Source of the DNA: Roseiarcus sp036489975
Lineage (GTDB): Bacteria; Pseudomonadota; Alphaproteobacteria; Rhizobiales; Beijerinckiaceae
Direction of reading: 5' to 3'
Length of the DNA: 64,000 bases
Assembly (NCBI GenBank): GCA_036489975.1
Contig: DASXES010000095.1
Span: 1 to 64,000 of the forward strand
The notes under the pieces were generated by a model. It searched no databases. It was not told the DNA's origin and saw nothing but the letters and a program-made list of their open reading frames with translations. A program made the translations under genes and the position numbers. Positions 28,180 to 35,570 of this stretch are shown one piece after another; positions within the stretch are counted from its first letter, which is position 1; the number at the start of each line of letters is the position of its first letter.

Positions 28180-28590
28180 ATGACTGACGCCGCCATCGAA
28201 GCGCGCACCGTTATTGTCGAACGCGAGATCGCTTATCCGCCGGAAAAGATCTGGCGCGCGCTCACCGAGCCTCATCTGATCGAGGACTGGCTGATGAAGA
28301 CCGATTTCGAGCCGGTCGCGGACCGCAAGTTCAAGCTTACCGGCGACTGGGGCGCGGTCGACTGCCAGGTCCTCGAGATCGAGCCGGAAAAGACGCTCGC
28401 CTATAGCTGGGCGGCGCATGGGCTCGAGAGCACCGTCACCTGGACGCTGACACCGACGAGCCAAGGCACACATCTGAGGATGGAGCAAAAGGGCTTCCGG
28501 CCGGATCAGGAGCAATTCTATCAGGGCGCCAAGATGGGCTGGCAGAACTTCTTCGCCAAGCTGGAGCAGGTTTTGGCGCGGGAGGGGTAA
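28180..28590 (+). CDS. AHSA1/SRPBCC domain protein
   Basis: 136-aa START-like/AHSA1 domain protein with a hydrophobic cavity. Motifs: REIAYPPEKIWRALTEPHLIEDW at the N terminus, ETLAYSW-type strand (KTLAYSWAAHG), TVTWTLTPTSQGTHLRMEQ and a C-terminal helix MGWQNFFAKLEQVLARE. Third gene of the ArsR operon (SD GAGGATAG). Its last 60 or so bases recur at 29455-29517 beyond the vapBC genes, where they are a broken copy. Confidence 0.9.
   Translation: MTDAAIEARTVIVEREIAYPPEKIWRALTEPHLIEDWLMKTDFEPVADRKFKLTGDWGAVDCQVLEIEPEKTLAYSWAAHGLESTVTWTLTPTSQGTHLRMEQKGFRPDQEQFYQGAKMGWQNFFAKLEQVLAREG
28521..28583 (+). repeat. AHSA1 3'-end direct repeat, intact-gene copy
   Basis: 63 bases at the 3' end of the AHSA1 gene matching 29455-29517 with 5 mismatches; the longest identical run is 27 bases (28546-28572 and 29480-29506). 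The pair brackets the vapB/vapC genes, giving a 934-base period. Confidence 0.75.
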
Positions 28591-28623
28591 GGGGCGCCGA
28601 TCGCTATCCCAAGGCCACGCCTT

Positions 28624-28651
28624 CTCGTACGACGCTTGCTCGTACGACGCT
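28624..28651. repeat. Tandem 13-base repeat
   Basis: CTCGTACGACGCT occurs twice, at 28624-28636 and 28639-28651, 15 bases apart, between the AHSA1 stop and the vapB operator. Its function is unknown; it may be a junction scar or a binding site. Confidence 0.5.
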
Positions 28652-28669
28652 CGACGGATGAGTGCGCGT

Positions 28670-28698
28670 GATGATATCTATCAATGGTAGATATCATC
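28670..28698. promoter_or_regulatory. VapBC operator (11-bp inverted repeat)
   Basis: GATGATATCTA-TCAATGG-TAGATATCATC, a perfect 11-base inverted repeat with a 7-base spacer, ends 19 bases before the vapB ATG. VapB antitoxins of the AbrB type bind such repeats to repress their own operon, so this is very probably the autoregulatory site. Confidence 0.7.
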
Positions 28699-28717
28699 AT
28701 CGTCCCGTGAGTTGCTG

Positions 28718-28975
28718 ATGACTGCGACTGCAAAAATCTTCATGCACGGACGCAGCCAGGCGGTCCGTCTTCCGAAAGAATTCTGCCTGCCCGGAAAAGA
28801 AGTGCGAGTCAGCAAGGTTGGCGACAAGGTGATCCTGGGGCCGCTGGAAAAGGCGCCCTTCGACATTGAGGCATGGCGCGCGGAACTGGTCGCCGCCGGC
28901 GCCAGAACATTTCTCGCCGAGGGGTTGCCGGAAGACGAGCCAATCGCGCGCGACGACGACATTTCGTTCGACTGA
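28718..28975 (+). CDS. vapB: VapB-type antitoxin (AbrB/SpoVT fold)
   Basis: 85 aa from ATG 28718. N-terminal swapped-hairpin DNA-binding domain: TATAKIFMHGRSQAVRLPKEFCLPGKEVRVSKVGDKVIL, the usual VapB pattern with the RSQAVRLPK core. The C-terminal tail (DIEAWRAELVAAG...DDDISFD) would wrap around the toxin. Preceded by a perfect inverted repeat operator. The open frame is intact although the partner toxin gene is disrupted. Confidence 0.88.
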   Translation: MTATAKIFMHGRSQAVRLPKEFCLPGKEVRVSKVGDKVILGPLEKAPFDIEAWRAELVAAGARTFLAEGLPEDEPIARDDDISFD

Positions 28976-28979
28976 GCGC

Positions 28980-29390
28980 TTGTTCTGTCTCGACACGAAC
29001 GTCGTCATTTTCGCGATGAACGAGCGTAAGCCGAAAATCGTTGCGCGGCTTCACCGGGAGCTTGCTGCCGGGACGGCGATGATCGTCCCCGCCGTGGTCG
29101 CGTTCGAACTCGAATATGGCTGCGCCAAGAGCAAGCGCCGCGAGCCATCGCGCCGCGCGCTTGAGATCTTTCTGTCCGCCGGGTTTGATCAGCCAGCTTT
29201 CGGATAGCGAAGATGCGCGCCGAGGCCGGCAAAATCCGGGCTTTTTCTCGAAGCGCAAGGCCAGCCGATCGGGCCTTTCGACACGCTCATCGCCGCGCAG
29301 GCCCGGCGACGCGGCGCAACGCTCGTGACCTTGAATACAGCCGAGTTTCAACGCGTGCCCAGGCTCAGCATCGAGGACTGGGCGGCGTAA
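28980..29390 (+). pseudogene. vapC: VapC PIN-domain toxin, frame-disrupted
   Basis: PIN ribonuclease split between frames. From TTG 28980, four bases after vapB, the protein reads LFCLDTNVVIFAMNE (first catalytic Asp), then VVAFELEYG (Glu) up to a stop at 29205. The middle (AEAGKIRAF) is in another frame. After a TTTTT run near 29244 the C-terminal half returns to the first frame: LEAQGQPIGPFDTLIAAQA (Asp pair region), LVTLNTAEFQRV and a stop at 29388. All PIN motifs survive, but at least two single-base shifts interrupt them. It is either a decayed toxin or an artefact of sequencing homopolymers. Confirm by reads before calling it dead. Confidence 0.75.
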
Positions 29391-29454
29391 GCGAGGACTG
29401 CGCTCGAAATAGCGCGCTCGCGCATCGGCTCATCACCGCGCCCGGTTCTCATGC

Positions 29455-29521
29455 TCAGGGCGTCAAGATGGGCTGGGGCAACTTCTTCGCCAAGCTGGAG
29501 CAGGTTCTGGCGCGGGAATAG
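29455..29521 (+). pseudogene. Truncated AHSA1 3' end (second copy)
   Basis: In the frame ending at TAG 29519-29521 it encodes QGVKMGWGNFFAKLEQVLAR then E, against QGAKMGWQNFFAKLEQVLAR in the intact gene at 28180-28590. No upstream AHSA1 sequence precedes it: similarity begins at TCAGGG (29455). It is therefore a tail-only copy, lying on the far side of vapBC. It either marks an insertion that brought its own 3' end or is the relic of a second AHSA1 gene. Confidence 0.75.
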
Positions 29522-29541
29522 AAAGTATCGAGCGCTCGTCG

Positions 29542-29563
29542 GGCCGCGCCTTCAGGCGCGGCC
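29542..29563. terminator. Hairpin between convergent genes
   Basis: GGCCGCGCC-TTCA-GGCGCGGCC, a perfect 9-bp stem with a TTCA loop, lies between the AHSA1 fragment and the minus-strand gene that ends at 29576. There is no T-run on either side, so it may be a weak terminator or a transcript-end stabiliser. Confidence 0.4.
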
Positions 29564-29575
29564 GCGCGGGGCCGG

Positions 29576-30296
29576 TCACTTGAATTCGTGCGCACTGACA
29601 ATCCTGATCAGCTTATTGAAATTGCCACGCAGCTTGTTGACCGAGAGGTCCTCATACATGCCGTCGAGCGGGTCCATGACCAGCAGAAACGCCTCGCCGC
29701 GCACAATCTTCACACCGAATATGACGACCGTGTGCGCCGCCATCGGATAGAGGCCGTGGATCAGCATGACCGGGCTCTGGTTGCGGCCGAGTTCGCCGAG
29801 CACCTGCTCGAGCGGAAAATCCTTGGGCGCGAAAATCTTCTGGAACGCGCCGATGTCCTTCACCAGCTTGTCCAGGCCCTGAAAGGTGATGGCTTTGCTC
29901 GACAAGAGAAAGTCCTTGTAGGTCTCCAGCATCTCGGCGACGGTGAGCGGCTTTCGCCCCTTCGACCAGTTGGTCGTCATCACCGATTCCGTCGCCGCCG
30001 CCCAGCACGTCCATTCGACGTCATGCATGAGTTTCGGCTGGGGAAGCTGGAAGCGGTAATTGCCTTCAAACAGAACGGAAAACGTTATCGGCCCGACGAT
30101 CCCGTCAGAGGCGAGCTCGTTCCGCCGCTGAAAGTCTTTCACCGCCGTTTCGGTCGCGTCGTCGAACACGCCGGAGACCGGCATCGCGTCGCCCGAATCC
30201 TCGATCAGCCAGCTTGCGCTGCAGCGCCATCACGTCGGCGCCGCGCGAGCCCTTCTCCAACTGCCGGTGAACGTCCCACCAACCCGGACCCGCCAT
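29576..30296 (-). pseudogene. Peptidoglycan-binding / papain-like (C70) protein, frameshifted
   Basis: Two overlapping frames together make one protein. Frame 1 starts at ATG 30296: MAGPGWWDVHRQLEKGSRGA then DVMALQRKLADRG, the first half of a PG_binding_1 domain. Frame 2 continues DAMPVSGVFDDATETAVKDF (second half of that domain), then DVEWTCWAAATESVMTTNW, which fits the Cys loop of AvrRpt2-like papain-fold proteases, with a possible His in AAHTVVIFGV and Asp in LLVMDPLDG. The shift lies near 30195 (GAGGATTCGGGC on the minus strand). A single-base change would restore a 239-aa product. It is a real frameshift or an assembly error. Confidence 0.65.
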
Positions 30297-30530
30297 GTCG
30301 ACGCTCCTCTAACGAAAGCGCAACGACTGGAGCTTATACCAGAACGCGCCCGGTTTGAAGCGGCGCCCGTCCTTGAGGCGGCGCCTCCCGCTGAGCGGCG
30401 CCCCGCGTCGCCGCGCGCGGGTTCCGATGGCGAAGCGAATGGGCTTCGCCGGGCTGTCAATTGACCGCATGACGGCCCATGGATAGCTTCGCCCAAACGC
30501 GATCAATCCGATCGCGGACGGGGTCGGCCC

Positions 30531-31283
30531 ATGTCTATTGTCTCGAAGCTATCGCTCGCGGCGGCGTTCGCCGTGGCCCTGGCGGCGCCGAGCGGCGCGC
30601 AAGCCGCGGTCCAGAATTTCTCGATATCCCTGACCGACATGACGTTCGAGCGCGGCGCCGATCTTTCGGCTGAGGCGGCGCCGCTCGGCGGTCAGCCGGC
30701 GATCGCGCTTAAGAACAATGGATCCTACACCGAGACGCTGACCGGCGATTACGCGGTCTCCGATACTTTGCCGCCTTCGGACAAAGCGGAATTCTGGCAG
30801 ACGTTCACGCAGATCTCGCTGAACGGCAATCCGTTTTTCACCGAAAACGCGATCGTCGGCCCGGAAAGCCAGGACGACATCTGGAGCGCCGTCCTCAAGA
30901 TCACGGGCTTAAACAAAGCGCAACTCGCGGTGTTAAAAGCAATCCTCGTGAACCATAATGTTTTAAACAGCGGAGGCGAATTCGATTACGCTTATAACCC
31001 GGCCCCTTCCGCAGACGATCGGACACACGGCACTTTTGCCGTGGGCTCCGACAAGAGCGTCACCTCCACCGAGGACTTCGGCGCCTACGTGGACCCATTC
31101 GCGGCCTTCGACTCAAGCTCAGTTCCTGACGGCCCCAATGTGTGGTCGCTGAGCTTCTCCGCCGCGGTCGCCACCGTTCCGGAGCCGCCTACCTGGCTCA
31201 TGCTGATGGCTGGCGGCGCGGGTCTCCTCGTCATCCGGGGTCTGGCGCGCCGGCCGAGGATCGCGGGCCGAGTCTCCGCCTAA
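30531..31283 (+). CDS. PEP-CTERM sorting-domain protein
   Basis: 250 aa. N-terminal signal peptide (LAAAFAVALAAPSGAQA, cleaved near residue 25), an extracellular beta-rich body with no recognised domain, and a C-terminal PEP-CTERM signal: VPEPPTWLMLMAGGAGLLVI followed by RGLARRPR. This tripartite tail (VPEP, hydrophobic helix, Arg-rich end) is processed by exosortase EpsH/XrtA-type enzymes. No exosortase is in the window. The body contains an odd patch of lower GC near 30905-30990. Likely a surface or exopolysaccharide-associated protein. Confidence 0.8.
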   Translation: MSIVSKLSLAAAFAVALAAPSGAQAAVQNFSISLTDMTFERGADLSAEAAPLGGQPAIALKNNGSYTETLTGDYAVSDTLPPSDKAEFWQTFTQISLNGNPFFTENAIVGPESQDDIWSAVLKITGLNKAQLAVLKAILVNHNVLNSGGEFDYAYNPAPSADDRTHGTFAVGSDKSVTSTEDFGAYVDPFAAFDSSSVPDGPNVWSLSFSAAVATVPEPPTWLMLMAGGAGLLVIRGLARRPRIAGRVSA

Positions 31284-31288
31284 AGCGT

Positions 31289-31384
31289 TTAGCGCGCGCG
31301 GCTCTCGTGGAAGAAATCGTAGACGGGCTCCGCCGTCGCGGCGTTGAGGCCCGGCGTCTTTTCGAGATCGGCAAGGCCCGCCCG
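31289..31384 (-). pseudogene. Truncated uvrC 3' end (second copy)
   Basis: On the minus strand it encodes AGLADLEKTPGLNAATAEPV then YDFFHES and a stop (TAA, 31291-31289). The intact uvrC ends AGLSDLEKTPGLNAATAKLV then YDFFHEA. Similarity stops abruptly upstream of AGL, so only the tail is present. It lies beyond the AbiTii gene, 1231 bases from the matching part of intact uvrC. Confidence 0.85.
31331..31371. repeat. 41-base direct repeat, distal copy (att-like)
   Basis: A 41-base run identical to 32562-32602 inside the uvrC tail; flanking bases on either side differ between the copies. The pair brackets the AbiTii gene, like the two ends of an element inserted into the 3' end of uvrC. Confidence 0.8.
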
Positions 31385-31502
31385 CGTTTTGTGTACCGCA
31401 TTGTCGGCCAGCAGTAGTTGGAGCGTGACGGTGTTCAATCGCCGCACGTGACTTAAGGCAGCGAGTGATCGACATCGGAACTCTCGCGGCGATGGCCTGC
31501 AA

Positions 31503-32420
31503 CTAAGAAGCCAAACCATGCTGTTTCATCCAATGTTCAATATACGCATTTAGGCCAGCTGTGAGAACGGAGTATCCGGCCTTGCCTACGTTTGAAAGGA
31601 TCTGCCTTAAAGCCTCGCGTACCCTGCTCGGATCTGGCCGCTTGGAAACGTCATCGGCATGAAGGTCCGCGAGAGCCGACTGCAAATTGGCCTTGTCGGC
31701 AGGTGCAAGATTCAAACTGGAAATCGGGTCGCGTATCTGCGCAAGTAACTGTTGCAACTCCGCGGGATCGATACCGCCCGCCTTGGCTTGATAGCCAGTT
31801 GCCACGTTAGCGCTTCCGCTCACATCGCCGAGAACGCCAATTGTGACGCTGCCGCCGGTCTGTTGAAGCACGATGCTATGAGCCTTCTCCTTCTCGGATG
31901 TAGAAAAGCTGAGTCCCTCTCCCCGGACCCCCGCTTTATCCAGTGCGATCGCCCATCGCAGAACTCGGTTTCGAATCTCATCGAGGATGGCTACGAGACG
32001 CGCTTGATCGACGAAAGAGACAAACTCCGCACGCGGTTCCGAAAAGAGACCTTGCAAAACACGTTGCGCCTCGGCCGAGAAGCTAATCTTGAGAGACCCT
32101 TCCCGGCTTAACAAGCCCTCAATGTCTGCTACCGAGCCGTCGATCCTCCGAACCGCGATCTCAGTTTCCATCTCGTTGCTCGAGTATTGTACCGCGATCC
32201 ACCGGCCCATCACCCTCCCTTTCACCAATCCGCGAACAAGCCGGTAGGGAGGCAAGGCGTCATCAGGTGCGTACCCCGAAAGCTCCCTATCGATCCAGTT
32301 GGGAAGATCGGGTACTTCCAGCTTGGCCGCGACCAAGAGAGCCTTTCTCAGCAAGGCCGATACTGAGACCGCGCTGCCGGTAGCGTCAATCTGCAGCTCA
32401 TCGATGAGCGAGGGACTCAC
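31503..32420 (-). CDS. AbiTii-domain protein (abortive-infection type)
   Basis: 305 aa if it starts at GTG 32420, preferred because AGGGAG lies 6 bases before it and the protein then begins directly with the domain: VSPSLIDELQIDATGSAVSV, LLRKALLVAAKLEVPDLPNW, IDRELSGYAPDDALPPYRLV. These match my memory of the AbiTii domain (PF18864) found in bacterial conflict systems. A central GGSVTIGVLGDVSGSANV element and a helical C terminus (EALRQILSNVGKAGYSVLTA) follow. ATG 32501 is an alternative start. GC is clearly lower than in neighbouring uvrC (24 of 60 bases at 31501-31560). Role in phage defence is inferred from the family. Flanked by uvrC-tail direct repeats. Confidence 0.78.
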   Translation of the reverse strand: MSPSLIDELQIDATGSAVSVSALLRKALLVAAKLEVPDLPNWIDRELSGYAPDDALPPYRLVRGLVKGRVMGRWIAVQYSSNEMETEIAVRRIDGSVADIEGLLSREGSLKISFSAEAQRVLQGLFSEPRAEFVSFVDQARLVAILDEIRNRVLRWAIALDKAGVRGEGLSFSTSEKEKAHSIVLQQTGGSVTIGVLGDVSGSANVATGYQAKAGGIDPAELQQLLAQIRDPISSLNLAPADKANLQSALADLHADDVSKRPDPSRVREALRQILSNVGKAGYSVLTAGLNAYIEHWMKQHGLAS

Positions 32421-32519
32421 AATTTGCTCCCTAAAGAGTGCGGCGCGTTCACGCTGACGCCGGCATGGATCATACGGCCCCCAGAGCGTAGGGGTAGGCA
32501 AGTACGATCCACCCGACCC

Positions 32520-34523
32520 TCACCCCCGCCGCGCCTCATGGAAGAAATCGTAGACGAGCTTCGCCGTCGCGGCGTTGAGGCCCGGCGTCTTTTCGAGATC
32601 GGATAAACCCGCTTTGGCGACGTCCTTGGCCGATCCGAAAGCGAACAGCAGCGCCCGTTTGCGCGATGGGCCGATGCCGGGAATTTCGTCGAGCGGGCTT
32701 TTCACAAACTCCTTCTTGCGTCGCGCGCGGTGCGTCCCGATGGCGAAGCGGTGCGCCTCGTCGCGTAGCCGCTGGATGAAGAACAGCGCCGGATCGCGCG
32801 GGGAGAGCCTGAACGGCTCGCGCCCCTCCATGAAGAAGGTCTCGCGCCCCGCGTTGCGGTCCGGGCCTTTGGCGATCGCGACCAGCCTGATCCCCTCGAT
32901 TCCGAGCGCGGCGATGACTTCGCGCGCCGCCTCGAACTGCCCCCGCCCGCCATCGATGATGACGAGGTCCGGCGTGTCGGGGAACGCGCCGGGCTCGGCC
33001 GTCTCGCCTTGCCGCTTGAGGCGGGCGAAGCGGCGCGTCAGCACCTCGCGCATCATCGCGTAATCGTCGCCGGGCGTGAGGTCGACGCTCCTGATGTTGA
33101 AGGTGCGGTACTGGTTCTTGACGAAACCCTCGGGGCCCGCGACCACCATCGCGCCGATCGCGTTCGTCCCCATGATGTGGGAATTGTCATAGACCTCGAT
33201 TCGCCGGATCGGATGGTCGACGCCAAACGCCGCGCCGAGCGCGGCGATCAGCTTCTCCTGGGTCGCCGTCTCCGCGAGCTTGCGCGACAGGGCCTCGCGC
33301 GCGTTGCGCAGCGCGGCCTCGACCAGATCTTTCTTTTCGCCGCGCTTGGGCGCGCCGATCGCGACCCGGCGCCCGCCCCGCGCGCTCAGGACTTCGGCGA
33401 GGGTCTGGGCGCTCGGGACGGCGTGGCTCAAGAGCACGAGACGCGGAGCCGGGCGGTCGAGATAGAACTGGGCCAAAAACGAGTCGAGCACCTCCTCAGG
33501 CGACAGCGCCCGGTCGGCGCGGGGAAAATAGGCGCGGTTGCCCCAGTTTTGGTAGGTGCGGAAGAAAAACACCTCGACGCAGAACTGCCCCGCCTCCTCG
33601 GTGACCGCGAACACGTCGGCTTCGGGAATCGAATGCGGATTAACGCTCTGCTCGCCCTGGATTGCCGAGAGCGCGCTGATGCGGTCGCGCAACCGCGCCG
33701 CGCTCTCGAAATCGAGCGCCGCGGCCGCCTCGCTCATTTCGTGGCCGAGGCGGCTCTTGATCGCGCGACTTCTGCCGGAGAGAAAAGCGCGCGCTTCGCC
33801 TACGAGCTTCGCGTAATCGTCGAGAGCGATTTCGCCGGTGCAGGGCGCCGAGCAGCGCTTGATCTGGTGCAGCAGGCAGGGCCGGGTGCGATTCGCGTAG
33901 AAACTGTCCGAGCAGGTGCGCAGGAGGAAGGCGCGCTGCAGCGCGTTCAGGGTGCGGAACACCGCGCCGGCGCTCGCGAAGGGCCCGAAATAGTCGCCGG
34001 CGACAGAGCGCGCGCCGCGGTGCTTGACCAGCCTCGCAGCGGCATGGCCGGTGCAGATGAGAATGTAAGGAAAGCTCTTGTCGTCGCGCAGCGTGACGTT
34101 GTAGCGGGGCTTGAGCTGCTTGATGAGATTGGCCTCGAGCAGCAGCGCCTCGGCCTCGGATTCGGTGGTGACGAACACCATCGAGCGGGTCTGCGCCACC
34201 ATGCGGGCGATGCGGCTCGGTTGGCGCTCAGGCGCCATATAGGCGGCGATGCGCTTCTTGATCGAGCGCGCCTTGCCGACATAGAGCACCTCGCCCTCGG
34301 CCCCCATCATGCGATAGACGCCGGGGCCGAGCGGGGCGTGGCGCCAGAACGCCCGGATCGCCTCGGCGCCGCGCGCCACGCGCTCTGGCTCCGCCGGCGG
34401 CTCGTCGAGGGCGATGTCGAGCGGAGCGGAATCGGGCCGAAGCTCGCGCGCGAGCGCCGCTTCTTCCCGCGCCTCGGCCGCGGGCGCTTCTCCGGGGGGA
34501 AAACTATTCGATGGGCCGCTCAT
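32520..34523 (-). CDS. uvrC: Excinuclease ABC subunit C
   Basis: Nucleotide-excision-repair nuclease making both incisions on UvrB-bound damaged DNA. 667 aa from ATG 34523. Domains: an Ala/Glu-rich extension (1-60), GIY-YIG nuclease (GPGVYRMMGAEGEVLYVGKA), Cys-rich region (RPCLLHQIKRCSAPCTG), UVR motif (FESAARLRDRISALSAIQ), RNase-H-like C nuclease (RIEVYDNSHIMGTNAIGAMV and LVIIDGGRGQ) and a helix-hairpin-helix tail (IPGIGPSRKRALLFAFGSAK). Complete, so the tail copy at 31289 does not make it defective. The 3' end carries the 41-base repeat. Confidence 0.95.
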   Translation of the reverse strand: MSGPSNSFPPGEAPAAEAREEAALARELRPDSAPLDIALDEPPAEPERVARGAEAIRAFWRHAPLGPGVYRMMGAEGEVLYVGKARSIKKRIAAYMAPERQPSRIARMVAQTRSMVFVTTESEAEALLLEANLIKQLKPRYNVTLRDDKSFPYILICTGHAAARLVKHRGARSVAGDYFGPFASAGAVFRTLNALQRAFLLRTCSDSFYANRTRPCLLHQIKRCSAPCTGEIALDDYAKLVGEARAFLSGRSRAIKSRLGHEMSEAAAALDFESAARLRDRISALSAIQGEQSVNPHSIPEADVFAVTEEAGQFCVEVFFFRTYQNWGNRAYFPRADRALSPEEVLDSFLAQFYLDRPAPRLVLLSHAVPSAQTLAEVLSARGGRRVAIGAPKRGEKKDLVEAALRNAREALSRKLAETATQEKLIAALGAAFGVDHPIRRIEVYDNSHIMGTNAIGAMVVAGPEGFVKNQYRTFNIRSVDLTPGDDYAMMREVLTRRFARLKRQGETAEPGAFPDTPDLVIIDGGRGQFEAAREVIAALGIEGIRLVAIAKGPDRNAGRETFFMEGREPFRLSPRDPALFFIQRLRDEAHRFAIGTHRARRKKEFVKSPLDEIPGIGPSRKRALLFAFGSAKDVAKAGLSDLEKTPGLNAATAKLVYDFFHEARRG
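32562..32602. repeat. 41-base direct repeat, uvrC copy (att-like)
   Basis: Lies inside the last 30 codons of intact uvrC and is identical to 31331-31371. Together the copies enclose 1190 bases with the AbiTii gene as the only cargo. Confidence 0.8.
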
Positions 34524-34880
34524 GGGAGCCCTATCTAGGCGCAAGCAAGCAGCGGGGGAATAGGTGGGCGGGAGAGCGCGGCGGCCTGCGGTTCAGCCGC
34601 GCCTTTGCGCCCGCCGGCGTGGGCGGCGCGCCGGGCCTAGCGGTAGTTTTACCGGCGCCCCCTAATGGTTTCAGGGCCTTGTGACCCCTTTTAGTTCCGC
34701 GCTTAAAAATCGGCCGCGTCGCGCCATCGCGACTGCACGTTCGAGAATAATAACATATATTTCGTGTTATCCGCGACTGCGCCTTTTGGCGGACGGCCCC
34801 TCAATCGGACGGTTGGCTCGGGCGGCGTAACGGATTATTAACTTCGTTTCGCGGCGCCGGGCCCGCGGGCGGAGTGCGGA
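34524..34880. other. Intergenic control region (uvrC / lipoprotein)
   Basis: 357 bases between divergently read genes without a plausible open frame. The central part is AT-rich and holds ATAACA-TATATTTCG-TGTTAT (34750-34770), a 6-base inverted repeat that could be an operator. Promoters for both genes are expected here, but no clear -35/-10 pair stood out. Confidence 0.4.
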
Positions 34881-35435
34881 GTGCGTCTATCCATCAACGA
34901 CCCGGCGAGGGCGTTTTCCGCGGGTCTTGCCCTTATGTTGGCGTGCGCGGGCCTGAGCGCCTGCAATGATGTGGCCGCCACCCCGCCGAGCGCGGATACG
35001 AACGCGCAGTTCGCCCTGCGCGATGACGCGAATATGGCTGGCGCCACGGTCGCCATCGCCTCGGTCGACGGCCCCCCGGCGGATGTTTCCGCCCGTTTTC
35101 GCCAAAGCTTCGACGAGGCCGCCGCGGCGCGCAAGATCGCGATGGCGCCGCCGCCGGCCGCCCGCTACCTCGTGCGCGGCTATCTCACCGCCTCGCCCAT
35201 CGAGGGCGGAGCGGAGGTCGACGTCGTCTGGGACGTATTCACGCCGGACAAGAAGCGCGCGCAAAGGCTCAGCGACGCGATTGCGGTCAAGGGCTCCGGC
35301 GACGACGCCTGGGCGATGATCGACGATGCCGCGCTCAACAGCGTCGCCGCCAAATGCGCCGATGACCTTGCCGCGTATCTCTCCAACACGCCCGAGGCGG
35401 CGCCGGCGAGCGCCGCGCTCAGCTACGCGCAGTAG
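34881..35435 (+). CDS. Predicted lipoprotein upstream of prs
   Basis: 184 aa from GTG 34881. Signal sequence with lipobox LSAC (Cys about residue 28), then a compact domain: GATVAIASVDGPPADVSARF, RYLVRGYLTASPIEGGAEVD and VWDVFTPDKKRAQRLSDAI. The layout resembles small outer-membrane lipoproteins of Hyphomicrobiales encoded near prs; no enzymatic motif is seen. 135 bases before prs. Confidence 0.75.
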   Translation: MRLSINDPARAFSAGLALMLACAGLSACNDVAATPPSADTNAQFALRDDANMAGATVAIASVDGPPADVSARFRQSFDEAAAARKIAMAPPPAARYLVRGYLTASPIEGGAEVDVVWDVFTPDKKRAQRLSDAIAVKGSGDDAWAMIDDAALNSVAAKCADDLAAYLSNTPEAAPASAALSYAQ

Positions 35436-35570
35436 CTCTTACCTGTGGACATCCGCGGCGGCTCCCGCCGTTGTGATCTCACTGTCATATTGTTCGCGCC
35501 TCCGCGCGCTGCTATGACCCGCCGCGCCCGCGTTAAAGCGCGGTCCGAGCGCGCGTTTGGAGAATAGGCC

